Below are positions 27,112 to 37,813 of a stretch of 64,000 nt of DNA, one piece after another. Position numbers and translations under genes: made by a program. Source of the DNA: Asparagopsis taxiformis. Lineage: Eukaryota; Rhodophyta; Florideophyceae; Bonnemaisoniales; Bonnemaisoniaceae. Below the pieces are notes generated by a model. It worked only from the letters and a program-made list of their open reading frames with translations, did not search any database and was not told where the DNA came from. The stretch lies in contig JALQPE010000172.1 in the NCBI GenBank assembly GCA_030407315.1, forward strand, positions 1-64,000. Direction: 5' to 3'. The stretch's first letter is position 1. Every line of letters starts with the position of its first letter.

Positions 27112-29730
27112 CTATCCAACTTTGCGAGTGAGCGATTCGAAGAAGCCGCGGCCAAAACGACCAACGCTTTCGGAAACTTTGGATGCATAGCCAGCAACTG
27201 AAGTGTCTTCGCGCTTTCGGTATGAAGAGGCAGCATCCGATGCTGATTCAGTTCGGAGCAACCCCAGAGTGGCTTTTGTATTGAGGCCAGCTGCACCAGC
27301 AACAGAAGAATACGTTGATGGCATCGGAGCTGGTAGGTACGTAAAGCGAGGTACTGTATGTGCCAACGCTATTAAATTGGAGGTCGTGCTTTGCAATGAA
27401 GTCGTCGGTAACCTTTTGGAGGTTGGTGCTGGTCCAGAAGTTGTTCTCGTTATCGTACCAAAGAGAATGGAAATGCGAGAGGCGTACTGCGATACACATT
27501 GTTGCAAGGGCTTGCGGCCTGCCGCCAAGTTGATGGGGTCGATAGACGATTCAATTTTGTGCTGCACATTCTTCAGAGATTGTTCTGACGCATTTTCGAA
27601 AAGAAGCTGCAGTAAGTTGAAATCAAACAGTAACTGCATTATTGCAATCTCACATGTCTCTTTCATTTCGTCCGAATAGTATCGATGCGCCTTGGAGTAG
27701 CTCGATATCACACCATAAGCTATCTCTTCTCTGAGGAATTGGATGGCAGAGTGGGGCAAAGCAAACCCCCCAGCGCGATTCGCAGAGTTGCTTGCTCCTG
27801 AAAGAAACTTGATCAGCGCTGTCGATGCTGCCGTGGGATGAGCTGGAGCATGTTCAACATCTGCATTCACATCAGTGCTGGCCTTGTTTGAGTTCCATCC
27901 CATTGCAACGCTAAGAATTGCTTGTCTCGTCAAATTACTGTGCAATTCGCTCGTTAATACCATACAAACTCGATTGGCCCACACCTTGTAACCAGCACTC
28001 GAAACTCGCTTCGACTTGTCACAAAATTCTCCGAAAGAGCTCTTCTCTTTGTCATCTCCCGCCCCAACTCTCCCAAATTGGTATGCCGATCGAACGCAAA
28101 CAGCAGAGCCCAACGACGTGGCAGTCCTCGCCACGAACAATGACTGTTCAATTCCTCGTTCATATGAGCTGCTTTCGGAAAATTGAACAGGTATGGAATC
28201 AAGCTTTTTCTCCAACTTTTCCAGAATGAGAGGTAGCGCATGTTGTACAGATTCGTCAAATGCTTCGCAGACTGACGATATTCTCTGCTTTAGAACTGTT
28301 ACATCGTTCAATGCCTCTTGCAGAGACGCCTCAAAACTATCAACAATACTCGATGCTTGTCCACTTCCAGTTAGAGTTCTCGCCACATCGCATTCTTCAC
28401 TGGTAGATGATTCCGGAGCAAAAGACGTCTCCCCTTCAGAGGAAAAATAACTCCAACCAACCGCCTGACTTGACACTGTAGACCATAGCAGCTTTCCAGC
28501 ATGGGTACTTGTATTCATATCCGACCAAACACCTTCGATATCCGATAGGACCATATCAACTGCACGTGCTACTGATTCACTTGCCACTTTCGCAGCGCGT
28601 TCGCTGATGAACGGCTTGAAGATGTCAAAAACAAAACTTGCTGGTTTGTCAAGAACGGCTCTGCATTCGTTCGCCCATTCTTCGCCAGAGAATACATCAC
28701 TTAGAGCCATGAGAGTGTCAGCCAAAATTCGCGAAGTATTGGCAGAACTGAGTATGTTCTTTCCATGATCCGCTAGCCACTGCTCCACTGTTTTAATCCA
28801 TTGCAAGTACGTATTTCTTAATGCACCACCCTCCCGCAAGTGCCGTAAATCAGCTGCTCGTTCCGGAACGACTGATTGCAATAAACCTTCTACGCCCGAC
28901 TGTTCTGCCCAGAACATACCTGATGCGCATGAAATGCATTCACGAACAATATGTGCTATGTTGCGTATCCGTACTGACACGGTTTTGTCCTGTTTGATAT
29001 CCTCGTCGACGATCCATGTGATTCGGGAAGCAAGCATGTCGTTTAGGATAGTAAGGGTATCACTGTCTTCTACAGCAAGAATGACGAGAGAAGCAAACAC
29101 ATTGGAGTACGAAGCATTGTCTATGCTCGAGCTCAATAGCTTCTTTTGTGCAGAGGCAACAATTTGTGGCTTGAAGACTTCAACTTGTTTCCACCTACGT
29201 TCTGCAAATCGACTTGCAATGCCTTCAATTCCTTCTGTATTGGTGAGTTTACGATAATTATCTGCAGCGAGAGAATATCGTTGAGCGGCGCGGTAGATAT
29301 GGCCTGCCTCTAAGTGTGCATAGAGTACCTCCGGGGTATCCACAATGTGTTTAAGAGTGGATCCAACCACGTGAACAGTTTTCCTACGCTCAAGATCATC
29401 GGCTATGGGTAGAGGAGAACCTGTGGAGCCTTTTGATAAAAACTGTTCTCGAATTTCTGAAGCGGAGCTGGCCATATTGCGGAGAGCATCGCGCACAGAA
29501 AGTGAACTTGCTTCATGCATGGAATGCAACTTTTCTGCAGCGTTGATGAGATCCTTGTAGCGGGTTCCGAGAAGTTGACGCAGCGATTCTGACTTGTCCG
29601 ATGCTTCAGTACGGATCTGAGACTCAATGGCTCGAATTTCCGACACTCGCTTGGTACGAAAAAGCATGCTTACTTCAGAAGAGACTGAACCTGTGGATAG
29701 CACACTGTGGGACTGGTGTTGGTTGGACAT
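27112..29730 (-). CDS. COG1: Conserved oligomeric Golgi complex subunit 1 (872 aa)
   Basis: Residues about 20-90 carry the COG1/Vps51 N-terminal helical signature: MLFRTKRVSEIRAIE, then a repeated Arg/Leu helix with LRQLLGTRYKDLI. The whole chain is predicted mostly helical, and its length fits the family. COG1 belongs to lobe A of the COG tether, which returns vesicles within the Golgi and so maintains glycosylation enzymes. The C-terminal ~90 residues are Ser/Thr-rich and divergent. The start at 29730 is the first ATG and agrees with the family N-terminus. It ends 88 bp from the convergent secreted-protein gene. Confidence 0.88.
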   Translation of the reverse strand: MSNQHQSHSVLSTGSVSSEVSMLFRTKRVSEIRAIESQIRTEASDKSESLRQLLGTRYKDLINAAEKLHSMHEASSLSVRDALRNMASSASEIREQFLSKGSTGSPLPIADDLERRKTVHVVGSTLKHIVDTPEVLYAHLEAGHIYRAAQRYSLAADNYRKLTNTEGIEGIASRFAERRWKQVEVFKPQIVASAQKKLLSSSIDNASYSNVFASLVILAVEDSDTLTILNDMLASRITWIVDEDIKQDKTVSVRIRNIAHIVRECISCASGMFWAEQSGVEGLLQSVVPERAADLRHLREGGALRNTYLQWIKTVEQWLADHGKNILSSANTSRILADTLMALSDVFSGEEWANECRAVLDKPASFVFDIFKPFISERAAKVASESVARAVDMVLSDIEGVWSDMNTSTHAGKLLWSTVSSQAVGWSYFSSEGETSFAPESSTSEECDVARTLTGSGQASSIVDSFEASLQEALNDVTVLKQRISSVCEAFDESVQHALPLILEKLEKKLDSIPVQFSESSSYERGIEQSLFVARTATSLGSAVCVRSAYQFGRVGAGDDKEKSSFGEFCDKSKRVSSAGYKVWANRVCMVLTSELHSNLTRQAILSVAMGWNSNKASTDVNADVEHAPAHPTAASTALIKFLSGASNSANRAGGFALPHSAIQFLREEIAYGVISSYSKAHRYYSDEMKETCEIAIMQLLFDFNLLQLLFENASEQSLKNVQHKIESSIDPINLAAGRKPLQQCVSQYASRISILFGTITRTTSGPAPTSKRLPTTSLQSTTSNLIALAHTVPRFTYLPAPMPSTYSSVAGAAGLNTKATLGLLRTESASDAASSYRKREDTSVAGYASKVSESVGRFGRGFFESLTRKVG

Positions 29731-29890
29731 GTTGCGCTCGCCGTTTGGATTGCTGATGGCGAGTAGGACGTAATTGAGTTGAAGGCGTTATAGCGGAGGG
29801 GGCGTAGGTGATGATGTGGGAAAGTAGCTTACATGTAGCTGACAGCTGCGCGATGTATTTTTGGTGAAAATTTGTTAAAAAATGCATGAT

Positions 29891-30277
29891 TTACTTGGGA
29901 TGTTTTACTTTGCGTGTCGCGGTCTTTTTGGCGATGCGAGCACTGGTTCTGTGTTTGGGCGGATGCATAGATGAAGAGTTGTGAGCGACTAATTGATCAA
30001 GCGAGACATGTTTAACTCTTTGCATGAGTGCTCTAACAGTGTCGGTAATGGCACTCTGAGCTTGACTGGAGGAATTGTGCAACAAAGTTTCTGCGTCGGT
30101 TAGATTGCGACGGAGAGGAAGCAAGTGTTGGATAGCAGTTTGGAGTGCATTTTCTACAGCAGCAAACGAAGTTTGAGCATGTAGTTGAAGCGCCGCTTGC
30201 AGTTGATTCTGAGATCGGGCAGCAGCCTGTAGATGAGCGTGTGAAGAGATCGGTTTTGTCGGATTGGTTGAAGTCAT
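29891..30277 (-). CDS. Small coiled-coil protein, unknown (128 aa)
   Basis: Residues about 10-95 form Gln/Ala/Leu-rich helices with a heptad pattern; the tail (about 100-128) is strongly basic with Lys/Arg/His. It lies on the same strand 160 bp upstream of COG1. Size and helical build recall small subunits of vesicle-tether or BLOC-type complexes, but no motif proves this. The basic tail could bind nucleic acid or membranes. Confidence 0.6.
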   Translation of the reverse strand: MTSTNPTKPISSHAHLQAAARSQNQLQAALQLHAQTSFAAVENALQTAIQHLLPLRRNLTDAETLLHNSSSQAQSAITDTVRALMQRVKHVSLDQLVAHNSSSMHPPKHRTSARIAKKTATRKVKHPK

Positions 30278-30786
30278 GTTTGCATAGATTGGATAGGTCG
30301 GTGTGAGAAGATGGAAACGGGTTGTAGTTGGGGAAGATGCAAATCAGATGCAGTGGGGGTGGGGAAATTGAATGCAGATCCGATGGATGATCCAAATGGC
30401 GGTTGCGGTGGCGGCGTTTCATGTGTAAAGCGGTAGGAATGAATGGGTGGCGTTTCGTCAAAGGGTGAAATCGGCCAATAGAAAAACGACATTAGTCCAT
30501 TCGATATGCACAAATGGAATGAACACAACGGCCGCCTGTTCAGAATGGGAACGACAGTCCCCGTCTGGACAACGGACCAATGAGAACGCTGCGGGCACAA
30601 CGTGTGGCGGCGCTTGAACAAATCTCGCGGTCATTATTCTTCGTCCAGCGAACAATCGGCGTGTGAGCATTTCTGTTATCTCGAGCTATCTGCGTTGCGC
30701 CATGTCTACACATTCGTTTTTGCAGCGTTTAAGTTACCTACCGTTCTCTCATCTTCGCGCTCGCCGCTTGCCCTATCCGTCCTACG
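30278..30786. other. Divergent promoter region, nothing further seen
   Basis: 509 bp between the small coiled-coil gene (minus) and the MYB gene (plus). No ORF with family features, no RNA gene seen. Confidence 0.4.
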
Positions 30787-31974
30787 ATGACCCCGCATAC
30801 ACCATCCCGGCCCACATCCCTCGCGCCGCAAGCGCCATCCCCCGATGCCCCCAACACATCTGCCCCCTCAAACCCACCCCAGCCCGCTCCCAAACAAACG
30901 CGCAAGAAATATGTTCTCACTAAACGTCGAGAGTACTGGACAGATGAGGAACACACACGCTTCCTCGACGCCCTCTCCCGTTTCGGTCGCGAATGGAAGG
31001 CCATTGAACGCCAGGTGGCTACCAAAACTGCCGTTCAAATCCGTTCCCATGCTCAGAAATATTTTCTCCGTCTCGAACGCAACCGCTCTTCAGCCTTACT
31101 CTCCATTCCTCCCCCTCGTCCTCGTAAATCACGCGGAACTGTCCCAGATGTGCAGGCCCATTTACAGCATGCGCCTCGTTTCCGCCGAAATCCAGACGCT
31201 CTGCTCCCCGCTCCCACCCAACCCCCTTTACCCACCATAGCACCACGCGCGAAGAACATTTATCCATATCGCACCTATGTCCCCCCGCACTATCCAGGCT
31301 ACTACCCGCCTGTTGTGCAGCCATATTACAATGGCTATCACCATCTTCCACATTACCCCGTCGTTGTGTCCCACGACAATTCCTCACCCGCACCGCAAAC
31401 CAATCCCAGCATTGGCGCCACATCTGCCAGCGCCTCGGACAATGAGCGTGCCACTAGTGGGCTTGGTATGCTACTGTCTGCTGAGAAACTGATGCAGAGC
31501 GCAAATACTGAAGCGCCTTCCGATGCCGATCCACCAGAACGTCGTGCCAGTCGAAAACGCTTACGCAACAATACAAGGCCAGAGCATCCCTCGCACGATC
31601 CAAAACGACAAGCAGTGCCTGTGCCGCCAAGTGATATCTGTGCTTCTGTGCCTGTTTCGTGTCATACAAATAAAGTGCCCGCCAATGATGATGCCAGTAA
31701 GCCTGGCAGCTCAGCCGGATCCGCTGGCTCATCTGGTGAGGAGGCAGATATCGATAGCTGCAGTGGCGGATCTGGAAGTGGGGAAGGAGCAGTGAGGAGA
31801 ATGCACAAAGGGCGTGCAGCAGTGGTTTGCAAGGATGGACATGTGCCACCGGCTGTTCATCAATACGAAGGAGATTGTATGGTGGCTTCGCGATTGCTTG
31901 CGTTGTGGAATATTACACCAACACACAAAGGATCACAAGATGAAGGCGGCAAGGCTGCGGCAGTTCCATGCTGA
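30787..31974 (+). CDS. SHAQKYF-type single-MYB transcription factor, REVEILLE/LHY-like (395 aa)
   Basis: One MYB-like repeat lies at about residues 45-95, with three spaced Trp/Phe-type residues ([15 protein letters not shown]) and the diagnostic SHAQKYF in its third helix. In plants this class includes CCA1/LHY and REVEILLE clock factors that bind the evening element. Both flanks are low-complexity: Pro-rich N-terminus, Pro/Tyr-rich segment about 140-210, and a Ser/Gly/acidic C-terminal part. No other domain is seen. In this organism it is a candidate circadian or light-response regulator, by family only. Confidence 0.88.
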   Translation: MTPHTPSRPTSLAPQAPSPDAPNTSAPSNPPQPAPKQTRKKYVLTKRREYWTDEEHTRFLDALSRFGREWKAIERQVATKTAVQIRSHAQKYFLRLERNRSSALLSIPPPRPRKSRGTVPDVQAHLQHAPRFRRNPDALLPAPTQPPLPTIAPRAKNIYPYRTYVPPHYPGYYPPVVQPYYNGYHHLPHYPVVVSHDNSSPAPQTNPSIGATSASASDNERATSGLGMLLSAEKLMQSANTEAPSDADPPERRASRKRLRNNTRPEHPSHDPKRQAVPVPPSDICASVPVSCHTNKVPANDDASKPGSSAGSAGSSGEEADIDSCSGGSGSGEGAVRRMHKGRAAVVCKDGHVPPAVHQYEGDCMVASRLLALWNITPTHKGSQDEGGKAAAVPC

Positions 31975-32107
31975 TTCGATTACTACTCTAGGTGCATGCC
32001 TGTAAAGCACGAATTGTTGCGATCGGTAGTTGAGCATTTGTACATCGGTCCACCTTTATCGCAACTGTCAGATACTGCACTAGTTTAATGGTGTCAAGTT
32101 TTCAAAG

Positions 32108-32804
32108 TCAAGCTTTGAATCCATTCATGTCCAATGCCGTTCGAATGTTTTTTGCTTCGTGCTTTAGAACCATTTTAACTCGACTGACAACGCCATCCTC
32201 GCCACCACTGCACGGTAGAAGAATGAAGCAAATGAGTTAGTACATGGATACAGAAAGCGGGTGCATGAGCAACAAGAGAGTGATTGCCTACCTTATAGAT
32301 TCCATATCATACGGCGGCTCTAAATGAACTGAATCGAGGACGACGATAACGTCGCGGTCCCATTTACACGGCATTGTTTTCGCCAAAGCATCGAATACAG
32401 CTTGCGCGGCTGCAGAAACTCCCACACCTACACGGGTGTATTTAGCATGTCTCTGTTGGAAAATCCTGTCACTGTTGGCGCGGGCACGCGAAGTGTCTAC
32501 TTGAGCTACATGATGCAAGGGAGGGAGGTGGGGTTAAAAGGTCAGCAAGCATGTTGTTAAAAGGAACGGAGCAAGGACATTGAGGCAACGCACGATTGGA
32601 CGGCCACCGGCGATGCTCGGCAAGGTCGTTGTCAATGGGCACAACCGATTTGATGTTGGCAATGGAAATGAGAGCAAGCTCTGCAGACGGAATACGCTCG
32701 AGGCACAGCAGATTGGCGGCGGTGTCGACAGCGTGTACAAAACCGCGAAGGGTTGCTCCAGTAAGCATTTCCACCTGCACCGGCTTACCAAGCTCGAATT
32801 CCAT
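32108..32804 (-). CDS. LSM12: LSM12 homologue, three exons (174 aa)
   Basis: Exons on the minus strand are 32804-32594, 32505-32292 and 32207-32108. Introns are 88 and 84 bp, GT...AG, with donors GTGCGT and GTAGGC. The second intron has a perfect TACTAAC branch site and a TGCAG acceptor. Lengths 211+214+100 give a clean frame of 175 codons. The protein has an N-terminal LSm fold (about 1-60) and the C-terminal anticodon-binding-like (AD) domain, seen as GVGVSAAAQAVFDAL, KWDRDVIVVLDSV and EPPYDMES. LSM12 is an RNA- and NAADP-binding protein linked to ataxin-2 and stress granules. Most other genes in the window lack introns. Confidence 0.88.
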
Positions 32805-33207
32805 CGCGCGCGTCGCGTCGATTCAACCAGCTGGCGGTGCAGCCACACGCAGGTGAAGCGTGTCCTACCGTCTGGACGCTGTCCGTCCGTCTGCGCTCGG
32901 CGGGTATGGTCGACGGCTTGCTTGCAATGTGCTGAGCTGCGCGGCGCGGCGCGCGACTGTGGTGACTAGCGGAGCATGGCAGAGGTATGGTAGATAATCA
33001 GCGTGCAATTTATAGCAATATGGAAATTTCACGATTGAGGACAGCGAGCGATTGGCCGTTTTCTTGTCTGAGCACTTGCTTCAAAACAGACACTCTGGCA
33101 AGTCTTCACTTGTTCAAACTCGTTTATCTATCATATAAAACTCGTCTATGTCGATCATCGATCCAGCGCGATCGTCCCCTGACAACAAATTCCTTCCAAC
33201 ATTCCAT
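32805..33207. other. Intergenic upstream of LSM12
   Basis: 403 bp holding the LSM12 promoter and the 3' flank of the next minus-strand gene. A GC-rich CGGCGCGGCGCG stretch is at about 32941-32952. No gene seen. Confidence 0.4.
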
Positions 33208-34275
33208 CTACTCATCACGTTGCGTCACAACAATTTGCGCCTCTTCATCTCTATCTCTGGCTGTCGCCAATCGGTGAATCGACGTGCCGTAGCTATTCGC
33301 CAATCCCGTCAATTTCACCGCACACAACGATGCGCACATGTATAAAATGTAGCACCAACTCGGAACGGCAATCGCTGCGTCGTTCCTCTCTATCACTGGA
33401 ATCCACACCCGTCGCGCATAGTCCACCGCTACCGTACATCGCACCACTAGAAGCATCGCTCCATACCTCCAGGCTCTGTTCCGCCGGTTCGTCACAATGA
33501 TCGCCAGGATTAATCCGAATGTAACCCAGAACACAGTAGCTAGCACTAATTGAAGGAACACAAAATTCACCTCGCTGATGTGTCTCATGCCCTCGAATGG
33601 GTCACCAAGTAGCAGTGCGCTGCTACTGATGATGGCGATAACGAATCCGAGGTCGAATAAATTCAAAGCCATCAACACTCTGAATATGGACAACTGCTTG
33701 GAGTGTCGCAGCATAAACACTGACGTCAGCGCCAGTGGAAGAATCACAACTCCGTTAGAAACAATCCCGGCAATCAGAGGCGAAAAAGAAGGACTGGCAA
33801 AGTGTTCCAATCCACTGTCCTGAAGAAATGTCTTTAGATCAGCTGCGGTGTTGCGCAGGAAGGCCTCCGCTCCCTTGTTGTTGACTTCATCAGCTTGCTT
33901 CTGCATCTTAATCTCGAGTGCAGCAATCTTATCAATTAGCAATGTGTTCTCCATTGTAAGGTTCTTGTTCTGTTTAAACAACTGATACTTTTGTTTACCC
34001 AGCTTGGAAATAACTTCTGACAGTTTGTCAAACTTTTTCTGCATTCTCTCTGCATTGCGTTTGGCGTCTTGATCGTATCCTTCGTGCATTCCTTTTACAG
34101 TGTGCTGCAACGCGTCGATTACTTTGTGCAGTTGATTCAGTTTCTCGTTCACATCAATGTCCGCTGTCCGTAGGTCGTTCGTTGTAGGGCCTTGGCGCTT
34201 CTTGGCAGGAGCAGCGCACGATGTCGCCACAATGAAGGCGAGAACAGCGGTTGCAAACGTGAACGAGGGTAGCAT
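33208..34275 (-). CDS. Secretory-pathway coiled-coil membrane protein, unknown (355 aa)
   Basis: A signal peptide is visible (about 1-21, ending TSCAA|PA). Residues about 40-145 form a long charged coiled coil with heptads. Then four or five hydrophobic segments follow (about 168-190, 196-216, 236-262, 268-285, 303-325), and a short charged C-terminus. The design is an extracellular or lumenal coiled coil on a multi-span anchor. No family recognised; the layout is unlike common receptors or channels. Coiled coils on the outer side often drive oligomerisation. Confidence 0.7.
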   Translation of the reverse strand: MLPSFTFATAVLAFIVATSCAAPAKKRQGPTTNDLRTADIDVNEKLNQLHKVIDALQHTVKGMHEGYDQDAKRNAERMQKKFDKLSEVISKLGKQKYQLFKQNKNLTMENTLLIDKIAALEIKMQKQADEVNNKGAEAFLRNTAADLKTFLQDSGLEHFASPSFSPLIAGIVSNGVVILPLALTSVFMLRHSKQLSIFRVLMALNLFDLGFVIAIISSSALLLGDPFEGMRHISEVNFVFLQLVLATVFWVTFGLILAIIVTNRRNRAWRYGAMLLVVRCTVAVDYARRVWIPVIERNDAAIAVPSWCYILYMCASLCAVKLTGLANSYGTSIHRLATARDRDEEAQIVVTQRDE

Positions 34276-34493
34276 GTCGTCTTACGTTTGACGCAAACCT
34301 CTTTTTGCGAGGTTGATGGAAGCATTTATGCTGAAGCTAGATAACATTGCGAACGTTGGTAATTGCAACCGCCACCAAATGTTTGATGGTTTTGCGGGCG
34401 GGTTTACACTGTTTGTCAGTCGCAATTCATACTCATCGGACTGGTGATGGATCAAAAAGTGCTGAGGATTTGACGATTGCAATATTTGTAGTA

Positions 34494-35975
34494 CTACTCA
34501 TGTAAACTGTTCTTCAACACTTTCTTTTGTACTTTTCCAAGCACATTTCTTGGAAAATCGTCAACGACAATAAAGCGTCTAGGAACTTTATACTTTGGGA
34601 GATTTACTGCTGCCCATTTCGAAACCGTGTCAATGATTTTGTCTCCCTGTTGTGAAATAACAACAGCTACAATTGTTTCGCCGAGCACCTCGTCGTCCAT
34701 TCCGATAACGCAGCAATCTTGTACACCGCTACAATCCCTAAGCACTTCCTCAATTTCAATCGCCGATACCTTGTAACCACCAGTCTTAATAATGTCGCAA
34801 CTCTCACGTCCGAGCATCTTATATCTACCATGCTCATATTGCACAACGTCGCCTGTTTTGAACCAACCATCACTTGTGAAAGCACGCTTCGTCTCATTCG
34901 GTTTCTGCCAATAGCGTTGGAAAACTGATGGTGAGCGAACGAGGAGCTGTCCAGATGATTCGTTAGGTTGCGACTGCACCATGGCCTCGACGCCTGGTAA
35001 AGGGCGTCCTAGTATACCCTGTTCTCTGTGATCATATAAATTGGACAGGGTCATGCCAGTTTCAGTCATGCCATAGCGCTCCAAAATAGGCTGACCGCTT
35101 ATATGGTGCCATTTATCGAAATCGCGTTTGGACAAGGAGGCGGAGCCGCAGACGAATAGACGTAAGGACGCTGCGGCAGCGCGAAGTGCGGCGCGGGTGG
35201 TAGCATCCTGCATTTCATAATAAGTTATGAGCTTTTTATAGACGGCGGGTACAGCCATGAAAACTGTAGGAGGCGGAGTGGATGTGCTGCGGAAAGCTTG
35301 CCAGACGTGTTGTGGGTGAAATTTATGGTGCATGTGCAGATGAGCACCGTTGTACAAAGCTGAGAGGAGCACATTGACAATTCCGTGCACGTGGTGGAGG
35401 GGGAGGACATTGAGGATTATATCAGAAGCGGACCAGTGCCAGGCACGTGAGAGTGTAGCGAGTTGATGTTGGAGCATATGATGTGTCCAAACGACGCCTT
35501 TAGGAGCTGCAGTAGTTCCGGAGGTGTACAAAATCATTGCGTCGCTAGTGGTTGTCGCGGAGTGGAGGTGGTGGCAGAGGTGGGGATAGGACAGGTGGGA
35601 CGGGGAGTGGGATGGAAGATCCAGATGCGCAGTGATGAGGGGGATATCGACGTCAGGGAGGTGAGAGGAGGAATTGGGGGGAGCGAGGATGAGGGAGGGA
35701 CGTGCATCATGGAGGAGAGGAGCTAGGGCAGACGGGGGATAAAGCGGGGATAGAGGAACAGCGATGGCTTTGGCAGCCCATGTTGCGAGGAGTGAAGGGA
35801 CAAAGGGGTAAGCGGGAGGATGGAAGATGGCGATAGGTTGTTGAGATTGATTGCGAAGAAGGCGGGTTAGCGAGGCGATGTGTTGGATTAAGTGGGAGTA
35901 GTTGTATGTTTTGGATAGCGCAGTGATTGCTGGGGATTGGGGATTGTGGCGAGCGAGAGATTGGAATATGGACAT
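34494..35975 (-). CDS. ACSF3: ACSF3-like malonyl/methylmalonyl-CoA synthetase (493 aa)
   Basis: An ANL-superfamily adenylate-forming ligase: P-loop-like YTSGTTAAPKG, the ERYGMTETGMTLS core motif typical of malonyl-CoA synthetases, GWFKTGD, and a C-terminal KVPRRFIVVDDFPRNVLGK with the catalytic Lys. It would activate malonate (or methylmalonate) with ATP to the CoA thioester, feeding fatty-acid synthesis or removing malonate. The start is the ATG 35975; an upstream in-frame TTG exists. No clear organelle presequence is seen, so compartment is unknown. Confidence 0.88.
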   Translation of the reverse strand: MSIFQSLARHNPQSPAITALSKTYNYSHLIQHIASLTRLLRNQSQQPIAIFHPPAYPFVPSLLATWAAKAIAVPLSPLYPPSALAPLLHDARPSLILAPPNSSSHLPDVDIPLITAHLDLPSHSPSHLSYPHLCHHLHSATTTSDAMILYTSGTTAAPKGVVWTHHMLQHQLATLSRAWHWSASDIILNVLPLHHVHGIVNVLLSALYNGAHLHMHHKFHPQHVWQAFRSTSTPPPTVFMAVPAVYKKLITYYEMQDATTRAALRAAAASLRLFVCGSASLSKRDFDKWHHISGQPILERYGMTETGMTLSNLYDHREQGILGRPLPGVEAMVQSQPNESSGQLLVRSPSVFQRYWQKPNETKRAFTSDGWFKTGDVVQYEHGRYKMLGRESCDIIKTGGYKVSAIEIEEVLRDCSGVQDCCVIGMDDEVLGETIVAVVISQQGDKIIDTVSKWAAVNLPKYKVPRRFIVVDDFPRNVLGKVQKKVLKNSLHE

Positions 35976-36538
35976 GGCACGAGTAGTGAGCGCAGTTGTG
36001 GAAGGGCTGTTTGGCGAAATCAAATTATGGTGTGCGCTTGTGCGAGATGAGGGGCGCGACGGCGTGGCGTGGCGTGGCGCGAGCGCCGACTGGTGTTGTT
36101 GGATGATCGAAGCGCGTTGCGTCGCTTGACGTCGCGTTGCGCGATGGCGAGTCCATGCACTGCACTTGCTTGAAAATTCAAAGGTAAATGTTGACTGTAA
36201 GCCGACTGTAAGCGATTACAAAACGTGCTGGCAGGCGCGTTTGTTCACTCGCTCGACTTGTGCGCTCGTTTGCGCTGCGCAGCGTAGCGCTGCCACTGTA
36301 TAGTAAAGGCCGAAGCGCTGCACTGCCACTGCCGTCTTGGCCAACAGCACCATCCTGTCGTGTCGTTCACAAACTATCTCTTGCATCCCCAACTGCCCGC
36401 TCGCTCGTCGCTCTGCTCCACCATCGCACTTGTAGCTTGCTCGTACATATCGTCCCAAATTTGCAGACCGCTGCGCGACCTTGCCGCCGACCACCCACCC
36501 GTTCATCTACCCACCACCCGCTGACCCCTCCCCCTGAC
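35976..36538. other. Divergent promoter region with (GGCGT)n
   Basis: Between the ACSF3-like gene (minus) and casein kinase 1 (plus). It contains a short GGCGT repeat at 36061-36075 and GC-rich stretches near 36120 and 36270. An open frame precedes the kinase start in phase, but it has no kinase feature, so the start at 36539 is preferred. Confidence 0.5.
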
Positions 36539-37813
36539 ATGTCCTACGCCACCGATTTGAGGGTCGGCGGAAAATGGCGCCTGGGCCGTCGCATCGGTGC
36601 CGGCTCCTTCGGCGACATCTACATCGGCATTAACATTCACACAAATGAGGAGGTCGCCGTCAAGCTGGAAAGTATAAAGAGCAAACATCCCCAGCTCATC
36701 TATGAGAGTAAAATCTATCGCTACCTCAACATCTCCCCCAACGGTCAATCCGTCGTCGGTATTCCCAAGGTGCGTTGGTACGGCCATGAAGGCGAGTTCA
36801 ACGTCATGACCATCGACTTGCTCGGCCCCTCCCTCGAAGATCTCTTCAACTTTTGCCACCGCCGCTTCTCCCTCAAGACCGTTCTCATGCTCGCCGACCA
36901 GATGATCCAGCGTATTGAGTATGTTCATTCCCGCTCCTTCCTCCACCGCGACATCAAGCCTGACAACTTCCTCATGGGACTGGGCAAAGAGGCAAATATC
37001 GTCTACGTTATCGACTTTGGTTTGGCTAAAAAGTATCGCGACCATAAGACACACGTTCACATTCCGTACAGAGAGAACAAAAACCTCACTGGTACTGCCC
37101 GATACGCTTCCATTAATACCCATCTAGGCATTGAACAATGCCGTCGCGACGACCTTGAATCTCTTGGATTCGTTCTTATGTATTTCAATCGCGGTTCTCT
37201 TCCTTGGCAGGGGCTTCGCGCTGCTACAAAGAAACAGAAGTACCAAAAGATTTCCGATAGAAAAGTGTCTACCCCAATTAACGAGCTCTGCAAGAATTAC
37301 CCTCCAGAGTTTGCAACATACCTCCGCTACTGCCGCTCCCTTCGCTTTGACGATCGTCCAGACTATGCATACCTTCGTGGCCTCTTCCGTGACCTCTACC
37401 TTCGTGAAGGTTTCGCCGATGATTGTATTTTTGACTGGACTCTCATGAAAAACCAAGACTCTGGCGCTTCCTCTGTTCCTCCCAACCCGCCCGTCCCCCC
37501 TGCTCAGGCTGCCCCTCTAAACCCTCAGGTCATGGATCAAGTCAACATGATGTCTCCTGATGTGCCTGACAACGCACAGGTGCCCGCTCAGCAAGACAAC
37601 ACATATGCAGCAGCATTGGGAAACTCCATACCCACTCCTCAGCCAGGTCCGTACAACCAAATTACCAATCGGACACCAGGCGCCGGAATGCCTTCGTCCA
37701 GCAACAGACGTGGCGATGGCCCCACTGTTGGTGCTCGTGCTGGCGAAGTACGGAAAGAAGGCAGTAGTCAGCAAAGACTCCGGATGCGCATCCCATCTCT
37801 TGGACGACGTTAG
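36539..37813 (+). CDS. Casein kinase 1 (delta/epsilon type) (424 aa)
   Basis: The kinase domain runs from about residue 9 to 285: [15 protein letters not shown] glycine loop, VAVKLE lysine, HRDIKPDNF catalytic loop, [10 protein letters not shown]. The CK1-specific SIN segment ([12 protein letters not shown]) replaces the usual APE motif. The C-terminal ~130 residues are Pro/Gln/Asn-rich and disordered, as in CK1 delta and yeast Hrr25, where autophosphorylation of this tail regulates activity. Likely roles include clock, vesicle and DNA-damage signalling. The initiator Met is chosen because [10 protein letters not shown] immediately precedes the domain. Confidence 0.95.
   Translation: MSYATDLRVGGKWRLGRRIGAGSFGDIYIGINIHTNEEVAVKLESIKSKHPQLIYESKIYRYLNISPNGQSVVGIPKVRWYGHEGEFNVMTIDLLGPSLEDLFNFCHRRFSLKTVLMLADQMIQRIEYVHSRSFLHRDIKPDNFLMGLGKEANIVYVIDFGLAKKYRDHKTHVHIPYRENKNLTGTARYASINTHLGIEQCRRDDLESLGFVLMYFNRGSLPWQGLRAATKKQKYQKISDRKVSTPINELCKNYPPEFATYLRYCRSLRFDDRPDYAYLRGLFRDLYLREGFADDCIFDWTLMKNQDSGASSVPPNPPVPPAQAAPLNPQVMDQVNMMSPDVPDNAQVPAQQDNTYAAALGNSIPTPQPGPYNQITNRTPGAGMPSSSNRRGDGPTVGARAGEVRKEGSSQQRLRMRIPSLGRR

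Noticed and set aside
36260..36538. In-frame N-terminal extension of casein kinase 1
   Set aside because: No ATG start of quality and no CK1 homology; the domain starts right after 36539.
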